DNA from: Bifidobacterium aquikefiri
GTDB taxonomy: Bacteria; Actinomycetota; Actinomycetes; Actinomycetales; Bifidobacteriaceae
NCBI RefSeq assembly: GCF_002259795.1
Contig: NZ_MWXA01000002.1
Coordinates: 1-64,000, forward strand
DNA length: 64,000 nucleotides
Direction of reading: 5' to 3'
Shown: positions 9,713 to 17,910 of the stretch, one piece after another
Numbering within the stretch: the first letter of the stretch is position 1
Layout: every line of letters begins with the position of its first letter
Made by a program: the position numbers and the translations under genes
Notes under the pieces: generated by a model
Told to the model about the DNA's origin: nothing
Database searches by the model: none
What the model saw: the letters and a program-made list of their open reading frames with translations, nothing else

Positions 9713-10291
9713 ATGAGATGGATTCCCAATACGCTGACGTTGCTTCGATGCATCTGCACGATCTCGCTACCCTTTCTTGACATCGAGTCCGCTGCATTCC
9801 TTCTGGCATACATTGCAGCAGGCATGACCGATATCCTAGATGGCTTTTTGGCACGACGATGGCAGGCAGTAACGCCAGTCGGAGCAACTTTCGATAGCGT
9901 GGCAGACATGCTGTTTACGCTGACATTTCTCTATGTGTTCATGACTTTTCTGCAATGGGCAGTCTGGCTCACCCTGTGGATAGGCGCCCTTTGCGTGGTC
10001 AAAGTTCTGACACTCATCGTTGGATGGGTACTCTTCCGCCGTTTTGCCTTTCTGCATACGACGCTGAACAAACTCTCAGGAATCATGATTTTTGTAGCGC
10101 CCCTATTCATATTGAAAACGGGAGTTGCGCTGATAGGCATCATCCCTTGCACACTGGCTTCACTTGCCTCACTTGAAGAGCTGATCATCACCTGTATTTC
10201 TGGCACTTTTCACCCGGACATTCGCTCATTGATGGATCTTCAAGTTAATCATGCGAAGGCGTCATGCTACGAATCCAGTCGCCGAAAATGA
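9713..10291 (+). CDS. CDP-alcohol phosphatidyltransferase
   Basis: A 192-residue integral membrane enzyme that transfers a phosphatidyl group from CDP-diacylglycerol to an alcohol such as glycerol phosphate or inositol phosphate. The family signature is complete: 'DILDGFLARRW' followed by 'GATFDSVAD', giving the D-x2-DG-x2-AR-...-G-x3-D-x3-D pattern. Several hydrophobic helices surround it. Start at ATG 9713, which has an AGGAAAGGA site just upstream; an earlier in-frame start at 9632 would add a hydrophilic, non-conserved leader. It stands alone on the plus strand. The acceptor alcohol cannot be told. Confidence 0.86.
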   Translation: MRWIPNTLTLLRCICTISLPFLDIESAAFLLAYIAAGMTDILDGFLARRWQAVTPVGATFDSVADMLFTLTFLYVFMTFLQWAVWLTLWIGALCVVKVLTLIVGWVLFRRFAFLHTTLNKLSGIMIFVAPLFILKTGVALIGIIPCTLASLASLEELIITCISGTFHPDIRSLMDLQVNHAKASCYESSRRK

Positions 10292-10791
10292 CATCCATGA
10301 TTCGACAAATCTCATCTCGGATGCCGGATAGTCGTTCTCAGTCACGATGATCGTGCATCGTTGCTCGAGCACTCGAATGTAAGGAACCACCACGAGACAA
10401 TTATTCAGAGTGCCTTTGGCAAATATGCGTCTCGTATACTTTCATGAGGTGAGCAGTGCCAGCGGAAGAAATGTCTTAGGGATCCGCTCCTTACTGAACG
10501 CTCCGGCTAACTCTAATAAACACGTTGGCCAGCCTGCTCGACCGTCATGGACAGCAGGAATTCGTGTTCGCCTCTGCAACATGCACTGCCTGACCGGGGT
10601 GCCGTTGCCTACCCCAATATTGGATGGTCTGCCTTTCCTCCTCGCTGATATGCGAATACACTTGACCCACGCATATAACTTCATGTTCAGTCATGGAAAT
10701 CTTGACAATCTCAAACTCTAGAAGATGTTGCACTTGTAATGAGATAACGGAGACAAACTTATCAATGCCTTGCTTAAGGTAATCAGCAGCC
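10292..10791. other. Gene-poor stretch, left flank of the island
   Basis: No convincing gene. On the minus strand around 10600-10700 a short frame reads 'YSHISEEERQTIQYWGRQ', which resembles the start of IS30-type transposases, but it breaks off and no further homology is seen. If real, it is a decayed IS30 remnant. The stretch marks the change from the phosphatidyltransferase to the accessory region. Confidence 0.3.
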
Positions 10792-10819
10792 GGATCATCC
10801 CCGCGAGTGCGGGGCAAAC
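10792..10819. repeat. Solitary type I-E-like CRISPR repeat
   Basis: A 28-base unit beginning GGATCATCCCCGCG and ending GCGGGGCAAAC, with the palindromic core CCCCGC-GAGT-GCGGGG. Length, core and the GGATCATCCCCGCG start match repeats of type I-E arrays in actinobacteria. Read on the minus strand it encodes 'RTRGDDP', a well-known artefact of translating such repeats. No second copy occurs at a ~61-base interval on either side and no cas gene lies in the window, so it is a relic or an orphan repeat. No T-run follows, which argues against a terminator. Confidence 0.6.
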
Positions 10820-10831
10820 AACATCGTGCGT

Positions 10832-11026
10832 TCAGACATCCTCGACCTCCAGACGCAGCCCCATCACGTCGAGCACCATGAGTACTTTGCGTAAGTCGAA
10901 GGACATCTTGCCTGTTTCCACCTTTGCCAGCCAGCTCCTCGATACGCCTGCCTTCAAGGCGAGCTGCTCCTGCGTAAGATTCAGCTTCTCTCGCCGCTGG
11001 CGTATCGCCAGTCCCATGTCATACAT
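10832..11026 (-). CDS. Xre-family HTH regulator (HipB-like antitoxin type), orphan
   Basis: A 64-residue protein that is essentially one Cro/C1-type helix-turn-helix: 'MGLAIRQRREKLNLTQEQL' then 'AGVSRSWLAKVETGK', ending 'VLDVMGLRLEVEDV'. This size and the ending are typical of HipB-like antitoxins that usually precede a hipA kinase gene. No HipA-like frame follows: downstream of the stop there is only the CRISPR-like repeat and non-coding sequence. It may therefore be an antitoxin left behind or a free regulator. A strong palindrome 52 bases upstream (11078-11105) suggests self-regulation. Confidence 0.82.
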   Translation of the reverse strand: MYDMGLAIRQRREKLNLTQEQLALKAGVSRSWLAKVETGKMSFDLRKVLMVLDVMGLRLEVEDV

Positions 11027-11077
11027 GGTTTCTATCAGTATGTTCTCACATCCTCGCCCATCAGGGGTTTATATACG

Positions 11078-11105
11078 TTCGTACACAATAGGTATTGTGT
11101 ACGAA
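11078..11105. promoter_or_regulatory. 28-bp palindrome, probable operator of the Xre gene
   Basis: TTCGTACACAATA - GG - TATTGTGTACGAA is a perfect 13-bp inverted repeat with a 2-base centre. On the minus strand it overlaps a TATATA box-like element leading to the Xre gene start at 11026. HipB-like proteins bind palindromes in their own promoters, so this is the likely autoregulatory site (inference). Confidence 0.65.
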
Positions 11106-11382
11106 AAAACACAAACGCATCTTGCGCCTGTGCGAGACATCTGGATGGAGTTCCATGAGAGAATGATGCATTCGAGCGTGCCGCTGTGAAGAAATGATCT
11201 CGAATGGCATATGATCTCCGTTGCCGGGGAACCGTCGCATTCGTAAAATCGTGCGCTTGCATAGGAGTATTTCAAACCAGTCGGTGGCGCTCAAGTCGCT
11301 GATTACCAGGGCGTTGCAAGGGAAACGGGCCCGTCTGTCGCATCCTTCTAAGGCTGTGCGAAGCGAGGTTTGCGGACGCGTC

Positions 11383-11715
11383 GTGAATAAGGCGCTCAAA
11401 ACTCAAACTCGTTTGAGCTACTCGTCTCGTCAAAAAGTCGTCGCCGCGCATGCCGCCGGGACTCCTGTCGAGGAGATTGCGAGCAGGTTCGGCATCTGCC
11501 GCGGCACCGTTTGGAAGATCGTCACCAGTGCCGGGCAGCCGACGCGCAGCCATGAGCTTTCTCCTGCTGTTCAGGAAGAGGTTCGACGGCTTTACGAGAG
11601 CGGTCTGACTCTCGCTGAGATCACCAAGAAACTTGGTGTGGGCAGGGTGAACGCGCGCGCCATCATCATCAGCGAGGGAGGCACGATGAGATCTCGAGGA
11701 CGTAGACACAAGTAA
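11383..11715 (+). CDS. HTH-domain protein, recombinase C-terminus-like
   Basis: About 110 residues (GTG 11383) with two helix-turn-helix units: 'GTPVEEIASRFGICRGTVWK' and 'GLTLAEITKKLGVGRVNARA'. The lead-in 'LKTQTRLSYSSRQKVVAA' resembles the DNA-binding tail of serine recombinases and transposases, but no catalytic domain is present. The open frame extends back to TTG 11221; that extra part has no recognisable feature, so the true start is uncertain. A related, broken copy lies at 22689-23003. It may be a remnant of a mobile element or a small regulator. Confidence 0.6.
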   Translation: MNKALKTQTRLSYSSRQKVVAAHAAGTPVEEIASRFGICRGTVWKIVTSAGQPTRSHELSPAVQEEVRRLYESGLTLAEITKKLGVGRVNARAIIISEGGTMRSRGRRHK

Positions 11716-12040
11716 CTATCCTGTGCCCAATTTGCGAGATTGTGAGTGGAAGAGGAGCGCTCTGATTGAAGTGTTCCGCTGGAATATTGTCTTATTGGCT
11801 CACTTGGTCTGTGTGGCTTTCATCTGATTTGACATGGTTGTGGCTAGATCACCTCTTGGACTCGGCAGTGAAGAAGCAGCTGAGGTGTTTCCATTCCATG
11901 GGAAGAGGGAGTTTGCCGTTCAGAGGCATCGCCGGAGGGAGGGCAGTCATTAGGAAGCTTGTACAGACGTGCCCAAAGAGAGTGACGATCTTAGAAGACG
12001 AATAACTCTGTTATCCGCAGTGGTGTAGGATTATGGGGGT
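11716..12040. other. Intergenic, no gene seen
   Basis: This 325-base gap leads into the zinc-ribbon nuclease-like gene. It must contain its promoter. No obvious hairpin, repeat or small gene is visible. Confidence 0.4.
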
Positions 12041-14434
12041 ATGACGGTATTTCTCGACGATGAACGTCTCAATGGTCCGCATGTAGCCCGACTCAGTGCT
12101 AGACCGCAACGCGTTGCTCTTCCAATCAGTGCGAACGGTCCAAAGAGTTTTGAGGATATCATACAGTTAGAATGTCAAATCTGGGGTGGAGCAGCAAATG
12201 TGATCCTTCCCGTGACAGAAGATGGATCAATTCCAGAAATGTATCGAGCGATTCTCCCCGGATCACAAATCGATGCCGTGAAAGGTCTTGGATACGACCC
12301 TGAAATGTCAATGTCCGATGCGGTCGATTTGAATTACAGTAGAGAAACAGATCGGGATCAGTTGGCGGTTGGTTTGCTTCCATACAAACCAACGCAGAAG
12401 CAGCCACTCGTAGAAGTGGCCAATTTGTCGAAAAATGACCCATGGTACGAAATTTATCTTGTTTGCCTTGGAAAATTGCCAGAGCGGATAGATTCTGACA
12501 TTGTTAGGGCAGGCAGCTGGCGACAGGATATCAGTTTTTCCGATTTTGTGGAAATTCGGAATATGCCTCTGACTGGATCTCTTGAAGATCTACTTTCACG
12601 AATGAATCCTATGACACGCACCAATACCCCAAGACGACTCTCCATGGTGCAGCTCTCATACGCCGCTACCGCAAGTACTGCCATCAGGTCTGGTCATCCT
12701 GTGCTCCCGGAAAGATGGTATAACCGGTACGATGCAGGTCCAAATATCCTCGTGGTCTGTTCTCCGGGTTCATTGGACGATCTCGCTTTGCTATGGAATT
12801 TGCGTTCGGCTCATGGTGACTTTTACGCTGTTCCAATAGGTATTCCCTATGCAAAGTTTTCGACAGAAGCGGTACAGAAAATAAAGTCAGATCCAGGACT
12901 TGCTCGCAATGGGATATCGCCCAACAGTCTGTATATCACGAGTTGCAGTGTCTCAACTCACGACATATCTGAATGCCTTGGAAATTTATCTGGAGTATCC
13001 ATCTGTTCGCCGGACGAAATGCTTTCTTTTGGGACTGTTCTGGGATGGAGCAGGGAAGACGTGCTCGTATGGAAGGATGTGCATGCGTCCTTCAAACCGT
13101 TTGATCCCGCTCTGCATAGGGAAGCCCTGTTCCAGAGAAACCTCAACCGCCTGCTGATTATGCGGTCCGATATCGCTGTCGAGGATTCGCCCCTCCCGGT
13201 AAGTGGTGATTATCGGGTGGAATCGACAAACGGAATCTTCTATAACGGCTCCTATAACTCGTGGTTTTCGCCGGTAGAAGGTGAAAGAATACGTTCTGTT
13301 CAATGGCCGTCCCATAGTCTTATAGCTCAAAGCCTTGCCTCGGCGCGAGGGCTGAGGTTTCGCGAATCAGCTCCTGGAATAGCTGCAAGGATTTTGGTTG
13401 AAAAGGTCGGTGATCTTAATGATTTAGGCATGTTATGCCATGCCCCATTACTCCAATTATTGGAATCAATGGCCGCACGTCAGGGTTTCAACTGGTACAA
13501 AGATCGTGCCCGGAGAGAAGGGCATGAACCCGATCTTGTTGAATCGGTTGGCCGTTCAATCGATGAACTACCAGAGAAGACGTTCCAAGACTTTAAAATA
13601 GTGCTCGGTAACAGCGACAAGGCTACGAAATATTGGCTGGCTTGGGCGGAAAAGGCAAGCATCATCCTAAAGGGATTCCGGATCCAATGCCCTGAGTGCG
13701 GTGCGAGACAGTGGATTCCAATTAAAAGTTTCGCTCCGCCGATTATCTGCCGCGGCTGCTCGAAAACTATTGACTTCCCATTCGGAGATGAGTCCGTAGC
13801 TAAGTTCCAGTACAGGCTGAGTGAACAGTCCAGACGCGTCTACGAGGTGGATGCTATAGGGCACCTTCTAGCTGCTCGGTTCTTCCACTGGATATTTGAA
13901 GCTGGGTCGAAAGGTCAGCTTATAGGAATGCACCCTGGAATGAGTGTTTCCAAAACAGACGGTGGTAACGAAATTGGTGAGGCTGACCTAATGATGCTAA
14001 CTAGGATGGGGGAATTCATACCAATAGAAGTGAAACGAACAGCTAAAGGTTTAAATGAGAATGAAATTCGGAAACTGGAAATTCTTAGTGGGGCTTTGAA
14101 ATCGCCATGGAACGGAGTCGTCGTCTGTCAGTATGTCCGTGATGTCGATGAAACATCACTCACCTCATTGGTCACTAGGAACCGTGACGGTACTTACCAG
14201 CGGATAGTTCTGACTTATGACCAGCTGCTAGATCCCCATCCAATATGGGCGTTGGGCGGCGACCCATTTGCCATAAGGAAACTGACAGATAAAGAGATCT
14301 CTGAACGAGAAAAAGAATTTGTAACATCTCTCAAAAGACGGGCAGAAGAACCCGATACGGATTGGCAAGCATACTTAATGTTGCACCGCCATTCAAGACC
14401 GCAATCTAATAATCAGAATGGTTCAGGCTCGTGA
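12041..14434 (+). CDS. Large protein with zinc ribbon and PD-(D/E)XK-like nuclease region, putative defence protein
   Basis: A 797-residue protein with no family I recognise over its first ~540 residues. From about residue 550 a four-cysteine zinc ribbon is clear ('CPECGARQW' and 'CRGCSK', 18 residues apart). It is followed by a C-terminal block with 'NEIGEADLMML', then 'FIPIEVKRTAKGL' and 'KLEILSGALKSPWNGVVVC'. The E...D...(15)...E-x-K spacing is that of restriction-type PD-(D/E)XK nucleases. No helicase, methylase or ATPase motif is visible. It starts at ATG 12041 after GGGGGT; the ATG just upstream is out of frame. It stands alone on the plus strand in a region of defence genes, so a single-gene nuclease defence role is an inference from domain and context. 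Base use is more AT-rich than in the core genes. Confidence 0.75.
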   Translation: MTVFLDDERLNGPHVARLSARPQRVALPISANGPKSFEDIIQLECQIWGGAANVILPVTEDGSIPEMYRAILPGSQIDAVKGLGYDPEMSMSDAVDLNYSRETDRDQLAVGLLPYKPTQKQPLVEVANLSKNDPWYEIYLVCLGKLPERIDSDIVRAGSWRQDISFSDFVEIRNMPLTGSLEDLLSRMNPMTRTNTPRRLSMVQLSYAATASTAIRSGHPVLPERWYNRYDAGPNILVVCSPGSLDDLALLWNLRSAHGDFYAVPIGIPYAKFSTEAVQKIKSDPGLARNGISPNSLYITSCSVSTHDISECLGNLSGVSICSPDEMLSFGTVLGWSREDVLVWKDVHASFKPFDPALHREALFQRNLNRLLIMRSDIAVEDSPLPVSGDYRVESTNGIFYNGSYNSWFSPVEGERIRSVQWPSHSLIAQSLASARGLRFRESAPGIAARILVEKVGDLNDLGMLCHAPLLQLLESMAARQGFNWYKDRARREGHEPDLVESVGRSIDELPEKTFQDFKIVLGNSDKATKYWLAWAEKASIILKGFRIQCPECGARQWIPIKSFAPPIICRGCSKTIDFPFGDESVAKFQYRLSEQSRRVYEVDAIGHLLAARFFHWIFEAGSKGQLIGMHPGMSVSKTDGGNEIGEADLMMLTRMGEFIPIEVKRTAKGLNENEIRKLEILSGALKSPWNGVVVCQYVRDVDETSLTSLVTRNRDGTYQRIVLTYDQLLDPHPIWALGGDPFAIRKLTDKEISEREKEFVTSLKRRAEEPDTDWQAYLMLHRHSRPQSNNQNGSGS

Positions 14435-14837
14435 TAGCTAACTCGGTTCAAGCGGAGTTGTGAGGTCTTGGCCTCGTGATGCCATAAGTTGCCGCTGTAT
14501 CAAGGATTATTTCCGCAAGCGAACGGAGACAGCTCTGCAGTGTTCCAATTTGACAATCAGCTTGTTCACATGACCTAACGGATAAGAAGCTGTAGATGGG
14601 AACGGACGGAAGTCTGAACTCCAAACGCATGCTGTGACCATGGTGACTGCTGGTTGGACAATAACCAATAGCGGATTGCGCTTTGGAATAAGTTACGCGG
14701 AGCGTGGATAGGGAATCGTTGGTTTCCCTGTAGCTTGGAGCTTTGCACATCAGGAAACCACTGTCTCAGCGATAGCAGCAAAGAAAGAGCAAAGGAAAAG
14801 GATCGACACGATGACCTTTAGGTAACCTGACAATTTT
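14435..14837. other. Intergenic between convergent genes, no gene seen
   Basis: This 403-base gap separates the plus-strand zinc-ribbon gene and the minus-strand PIN-like gene, which converge here. Short open frames exist on the minus strand (14448-14781), but they lack a ribosome site, have unusual composition and resemble nothing. Confidence 0.45.
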
Positions 14838-15737
14838 TCACTGAAGATGGTTGCTATCAATGTTTAATTTTACATAGTCTGAAAATTGTTTTAAATCCCA
14901 CAGTTGGAATCTTTTTTTGCATAAAGCCTCAACTTCTGCACCTAATATGGGATGTGCGACACCTTTCGTGCTCCAATCATTTTTTGTATCATTTGTGACT
15001 AAAACTATGTTCTCGATACTCAGATTATCTAAAATATAGACTCCTAATAAAAAATCAGCCCAAACAAAATAGTCGCCATGATTCTTATCAGAGTCGCGAA
15101 ATCCGGGAGGGGTATTTGTCTTATTTCTAGCCTCTGCCAATTGCAAAAAAGAATCTCTGGGTACAAACGGACAAATTGCTGTAGCTTCAAGACTGGAAAT
15201 AGTTGATATTAAGGAATTTAAATATTTTGTATCGGTTTGAGGTTGATATTCTTCAAATAGATTCCGCAATTCTTGTAGTAACTCAGATGCATGTCTGCTC
15301 TTATCATCACCTAGCAGATTTCTGATGCTTTCTACATCCTCTTTCTGCATTCTCCTGATATTAATTAGATTTTGATTTTGATTTTGATTTTGCGTACTTT
15401 TTCTTATGAAATTCCATGTTTCTTGAATAACCTGCCCTGGAATTACAACATTTTTTTGTCGCTTCAAGAAGTCAATAATATCGTCACCTTTCTCTTGATT
15501 ACCAATATTTACCAGGGCATTGGTGTCAAAACCGAAAACTGTTGATTCGTTTCGAACATTTATTTCACCCTCTCTCCCATCCTTAAGAGAGACTAGTGCT
15601 TCCTTCATTTTGACTAAGGGATTGAGTTTTACTTTTCGATCGAGCACTTCAAAAACTCTTCTAATCTGATCAGATGAGCCGTTATCAGCAGATGGCTGCG
15701 GAAGATCCACCTCAGCATTTATTTTATCTTCTGCCAT
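14838..15737 (-). CDS. PIN-like domain ribonuclease (DUF4935 type)
   Basis: A 299-residue protein with a PIN-like fold. An early acidic strand reads 'VFGFDTNALVNIG', a central part has 'PPGFRDSDKNHGDYFVWAD', and a late strand has 'IVLVTNDTKNDWSTKG'. These acidic positions fit the DUF4935/PIN_8 pattern of metal-dependent RNases; the 'vTNDxKxDW' signature is especially typical. A four-unit hexanucleotide repeat (15368-15391) encodes an Asn-Gln run inside the linker. The ATG lies one base after the TGA of the DUF262 gene, so the two are surely one operon. The likely role is the nuclease partner of the DUF262 protein in a defence operon (inference). Confidence 0.82.
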   Translation of the reverse strand: MAEDKINAEVDLPQPSADNGSSDQIRRVFEVLDRKVKLNPLVKMKEALVSLKDGREGEINVRNESTVFGFDTNALVNIGNQEKGDDIIDFLKRQKNVVIPGQVIQETWNFIRKSTQNQNQNQNLINIRRMQKEDVESIRNLLGDDKSRHASELLQELRNLFEEYQPQTDTKYLNSLISTISSLEATAICPFVPRDSFLQLAEARNKTNTPPGFRDSDKNHGDYFVWADFLLGVYILDNLSIENIVLVTNDTKNDWSTKGVAHPILGAEVEALCKKRFQLWDLKQFSDYVKLNIDSNHLQ

Positions 15738-15738
15738 C

Positions 15739-17373
15739 TCACTCGCCAGTTTCTTGACTATACCAAACAGAAGCTATCGTCTTTGTAAGTGCCCGTCCTC
15801 GTGCCTCAAGTTTTTCAATGTTCCAGTTATCTAAATCTGCAAAGTACGTCTGGTCTTCTTTGCTGATGACAGTTTTCAGTATTTCTTGTTGAAATCCGGT
15901 CCAACTGTCACTGTTACCCGGTCTTCGTGGGATTTTTGATAAAACTGCGTTCCCAATTGTGGCGCTCCAATAATTGACCTCACTAGGAATAGTTGTTCCC
16001 CAGTTGCCGTCTTTTGTAATGACATATTGGATAAAACTGTCAGTAAGATCCGGGTTGATCTTTTTCTGCATAGCAGAAGCTTGAAGAACATGCAAAGTAT
16101 TTTTCCCAAGGGCACGTGAGAGTACTTGTTCACTGAACTGCTCTCTTGAAGGCACAAGATCGCTCAGATCTGCAAAGGCGGCTTCCCAAGTGCGTTCTGA
16201 ATAAATTCTCTTTGCAGCTTCGCTGAAACGCCGTTCTACATTACCTGTTCCTAAACTGCCAACACTGATTCTTCTTACAACGAGCCGCAATAAAGTCGAT
16301 GCTCCTTCATCGGGATTTTCCGTATTTGTAAGGGCGAGCAGTATCGGCCGTATCGAGATGACGTTCAACTTGTTCAGAACTGTATATATTGATGCTTGGT
16401 AGTCATTTGCAGGTCCAGCTGTTGAAGGATCTTCCATCTGTAAATAATACGGTAAATCATGACTCATGATCGCCATCAGCTGCGTAGGAGATATGGATTC
16501 AAACTTCGTAAGATGACCTGTCAACGCGTCAAAAAGGTCTCGTGGTAGCACATAACCTCCACGAGCTGTAACTACATGTCTTATAAATTGAACGAAAGTT
16601 GAAGGATCTCTGAAAGATTTCGCAATTTTTTGCCATTGCTCATATCTTTCGTGCATCTCACTCGGTCTGGATTGACTCAGCACATAACTCTTCAACAGAT
16701 CGGCCGTTGTTAAGTCTTTACCTCTGTTGTTGACAATTTCGAAAACACGAAATGCCGATGCACTATCTGGATGTGTGAATTGCGCAATATAGAGGTGATC
16801 AGTAAGAAAATTCGCCCAGATACCAAGTCTTTTAAAAGGATCATCCTTCAAGTTCTCATCCAACAACGAGCTTAATTTCTTATAAGCTTTTACGAGATTT
16901 CTCGATATAGAATCTTCTCCGTCCTCGTTCTCTACAGGAAGCACAATGTCTTTGGCTGATTTTCTCAGAATTTCTTGTAGAGTTCTGTCATCAGCTCTGT
17001 CAGAGAGAGAGATCCTTGCACTTTCTTCATCAGTATCGTAATTAATACCTGTTAAGAACGTCGATTTGACACGTTCCGCCAGCGCATCTCTACCAAACTT
17101 CACCGCATCATGATACAGAGCAGCGGCAAGTAACGTTACTGTTAGTAATCGCTGTTGGCCATCTACAACTTCTTTTGGCTGATTCTCTCCCGTCAAAATA
17201 AAAAGGCCCAGAAAGTAGTAATCCTGATCAACTGAATCGGAGAGATCTGAAAAAAAATCGCTTATCTCATCATCGCCCCAGCTGTAGTTTCTTTGATATA
17301 TCGGAATGGTAAAACGATTCCCACTGATCAATGAGCTCAAAGTATTGGAAGAGGCTGTTAGTGGTTTTTCCAT
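15739..17373 (-). CDS. DUF262 (GmrS-like) protein with degenerate C-terminal domain
   Basis: A 544-residue protein. The N-terminal DUF262 domain has 'FTIPIYQRNYSWGDDEI' and the hallmark 'EVVDGQQRLLTVTLL', which in GmrSD/BrxU-type systems forms an NTP-dependent ParB-fold module. The second half follows the DUF1524 layout ('VNYWSATIGNAVLSKI' and the end 'IEKLEARGRALTKTIASVW'). The usual HNH signature ('EHILP' and 'HTLGNLTL' type motifs) is not visible, so the nuclease centre appears lost. The gene is first in a two-gene operon with a PIN-like RNase gene that may supply the missing nuclease activity (inference). The ATG start is well placed at 17373. Confidence 0.85.
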   Translation of the reverse strand: MEKPLTASSNTLSSLISGNRFTIPIYQRNYSWGDDEISDFFSDLSDSVDQDYYFLGLFILTGENQPKEVVDGQQRLLTVTLLAAALYHDAVKFGRDALAERVKSTFLTGINYDTDEESARISLSDRADDRTLQEILRKSAKDIVLPVENEDGEDSISRNLVKAYKKLSSLLDENLKDDPFKRLGIWANFLTDHLYIAQFTHPDSASAFRVFEIVNNRGKDLTTADLLKSYVLSQSRPSEMHERYEQWQKIAKSFRDPSTFVQFIRHVVTARGGYVLPRDLFDALTGHLTKFESISPTQLMAIMSHDLPYYLQMEDPSTAGPANDYQASIYTVLNKLNVISIRPILLALTNTENPDEGASTLLRLVVRRISVGSLGTGNVERRFSEAAKRIYSERTWEAAFADLSDLVPSREQFSEQVLSRALGKNTLHVLQASAMQKKINPDLTDSFIQYVITKDGNWGTTIPSEVNYWSATIGNAVLSKIPRRPGNSDSWTGFQQEILKTVISKEDQTYFADLDNWNIEKLEARGRALTKTIASVWYSQETGE

Positions 17374-17910
17374 ACGAACATTGTATGTCTTATGATGCCT
17401 ATTTCAATGTGCTTGGTTTCCGATATCGAGATGATTCTTTTTGTTGGGGTGATGACTTTCCTGCGATGAGTTGATGGATACCTTCGGTCAGGTGTGTTCG
17501 TGAAATCAAGCAAGAGTTGCTCCTCGACGCACGAGAAGTTCTACGACCTTCTGTCTAGAATTTTCTACTGTAAATTGGGGATCTGCGCGTATGTTCGTAA
17601 GGGACATCAACGACCGTTCAAGGCTTGATAAGAGCCAACCAAATCCTATTGCATTGTTTGTCGGGGTAGTATGCGGTCACAATGATTCAGCGTTACGATA
17701 GGCTGCCTGCTAGATCCCAAAAAGAAAAAACCGTATATATCTGTGCTGCTGCACATGAAGTTTAGTAGTAATACGTGAATTGTTACACGAGCAATCCTTG
17801 TCGTCGGACAAGCGAATACCCGTGCTTCGCGGGCAACGCGACACCACATCTTCCAATGAGAACTAGCCTTCCTTATCACTTCTCAGCAATATATCAGATG
17901 ATAACCTCGG
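17374..17910. other. Intergenic, no gene seen
   Basis: A 537-base gap between the DUF262 operon and the DUF4062 gene, both on the minus strand. It should hold the promoter of the DUF262 operon. Short open frames are present but show no family resemblance or good ribosome sites. Confidence 0.4.

Noticed and set aside
10545-10817. Minus-strand frame starting 'MPRTRGDDP'
   Set aside because: The start is the translation of a CRISPR-like repeat, a known artefact; the rest has no coherent family and no ribosome site.
10792-10819. Reading the GC hairpin as a transcription terminator
   Set aside because: No T-run on either strand and the flanking bases match CRISPR repeat consensus better.
10292-11220. 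Duplicate of the tRNA-Lys 3' end as left attachment site
   Set aside because: No matching stretch of the tRNA 3' region was found by eye; a degenerate copy cannot be excluded.
14448-14781. Two small minus-strand frames between convergent genes
   Set aside because: No ribosome sites, unusual composition and no resemblance to any family.
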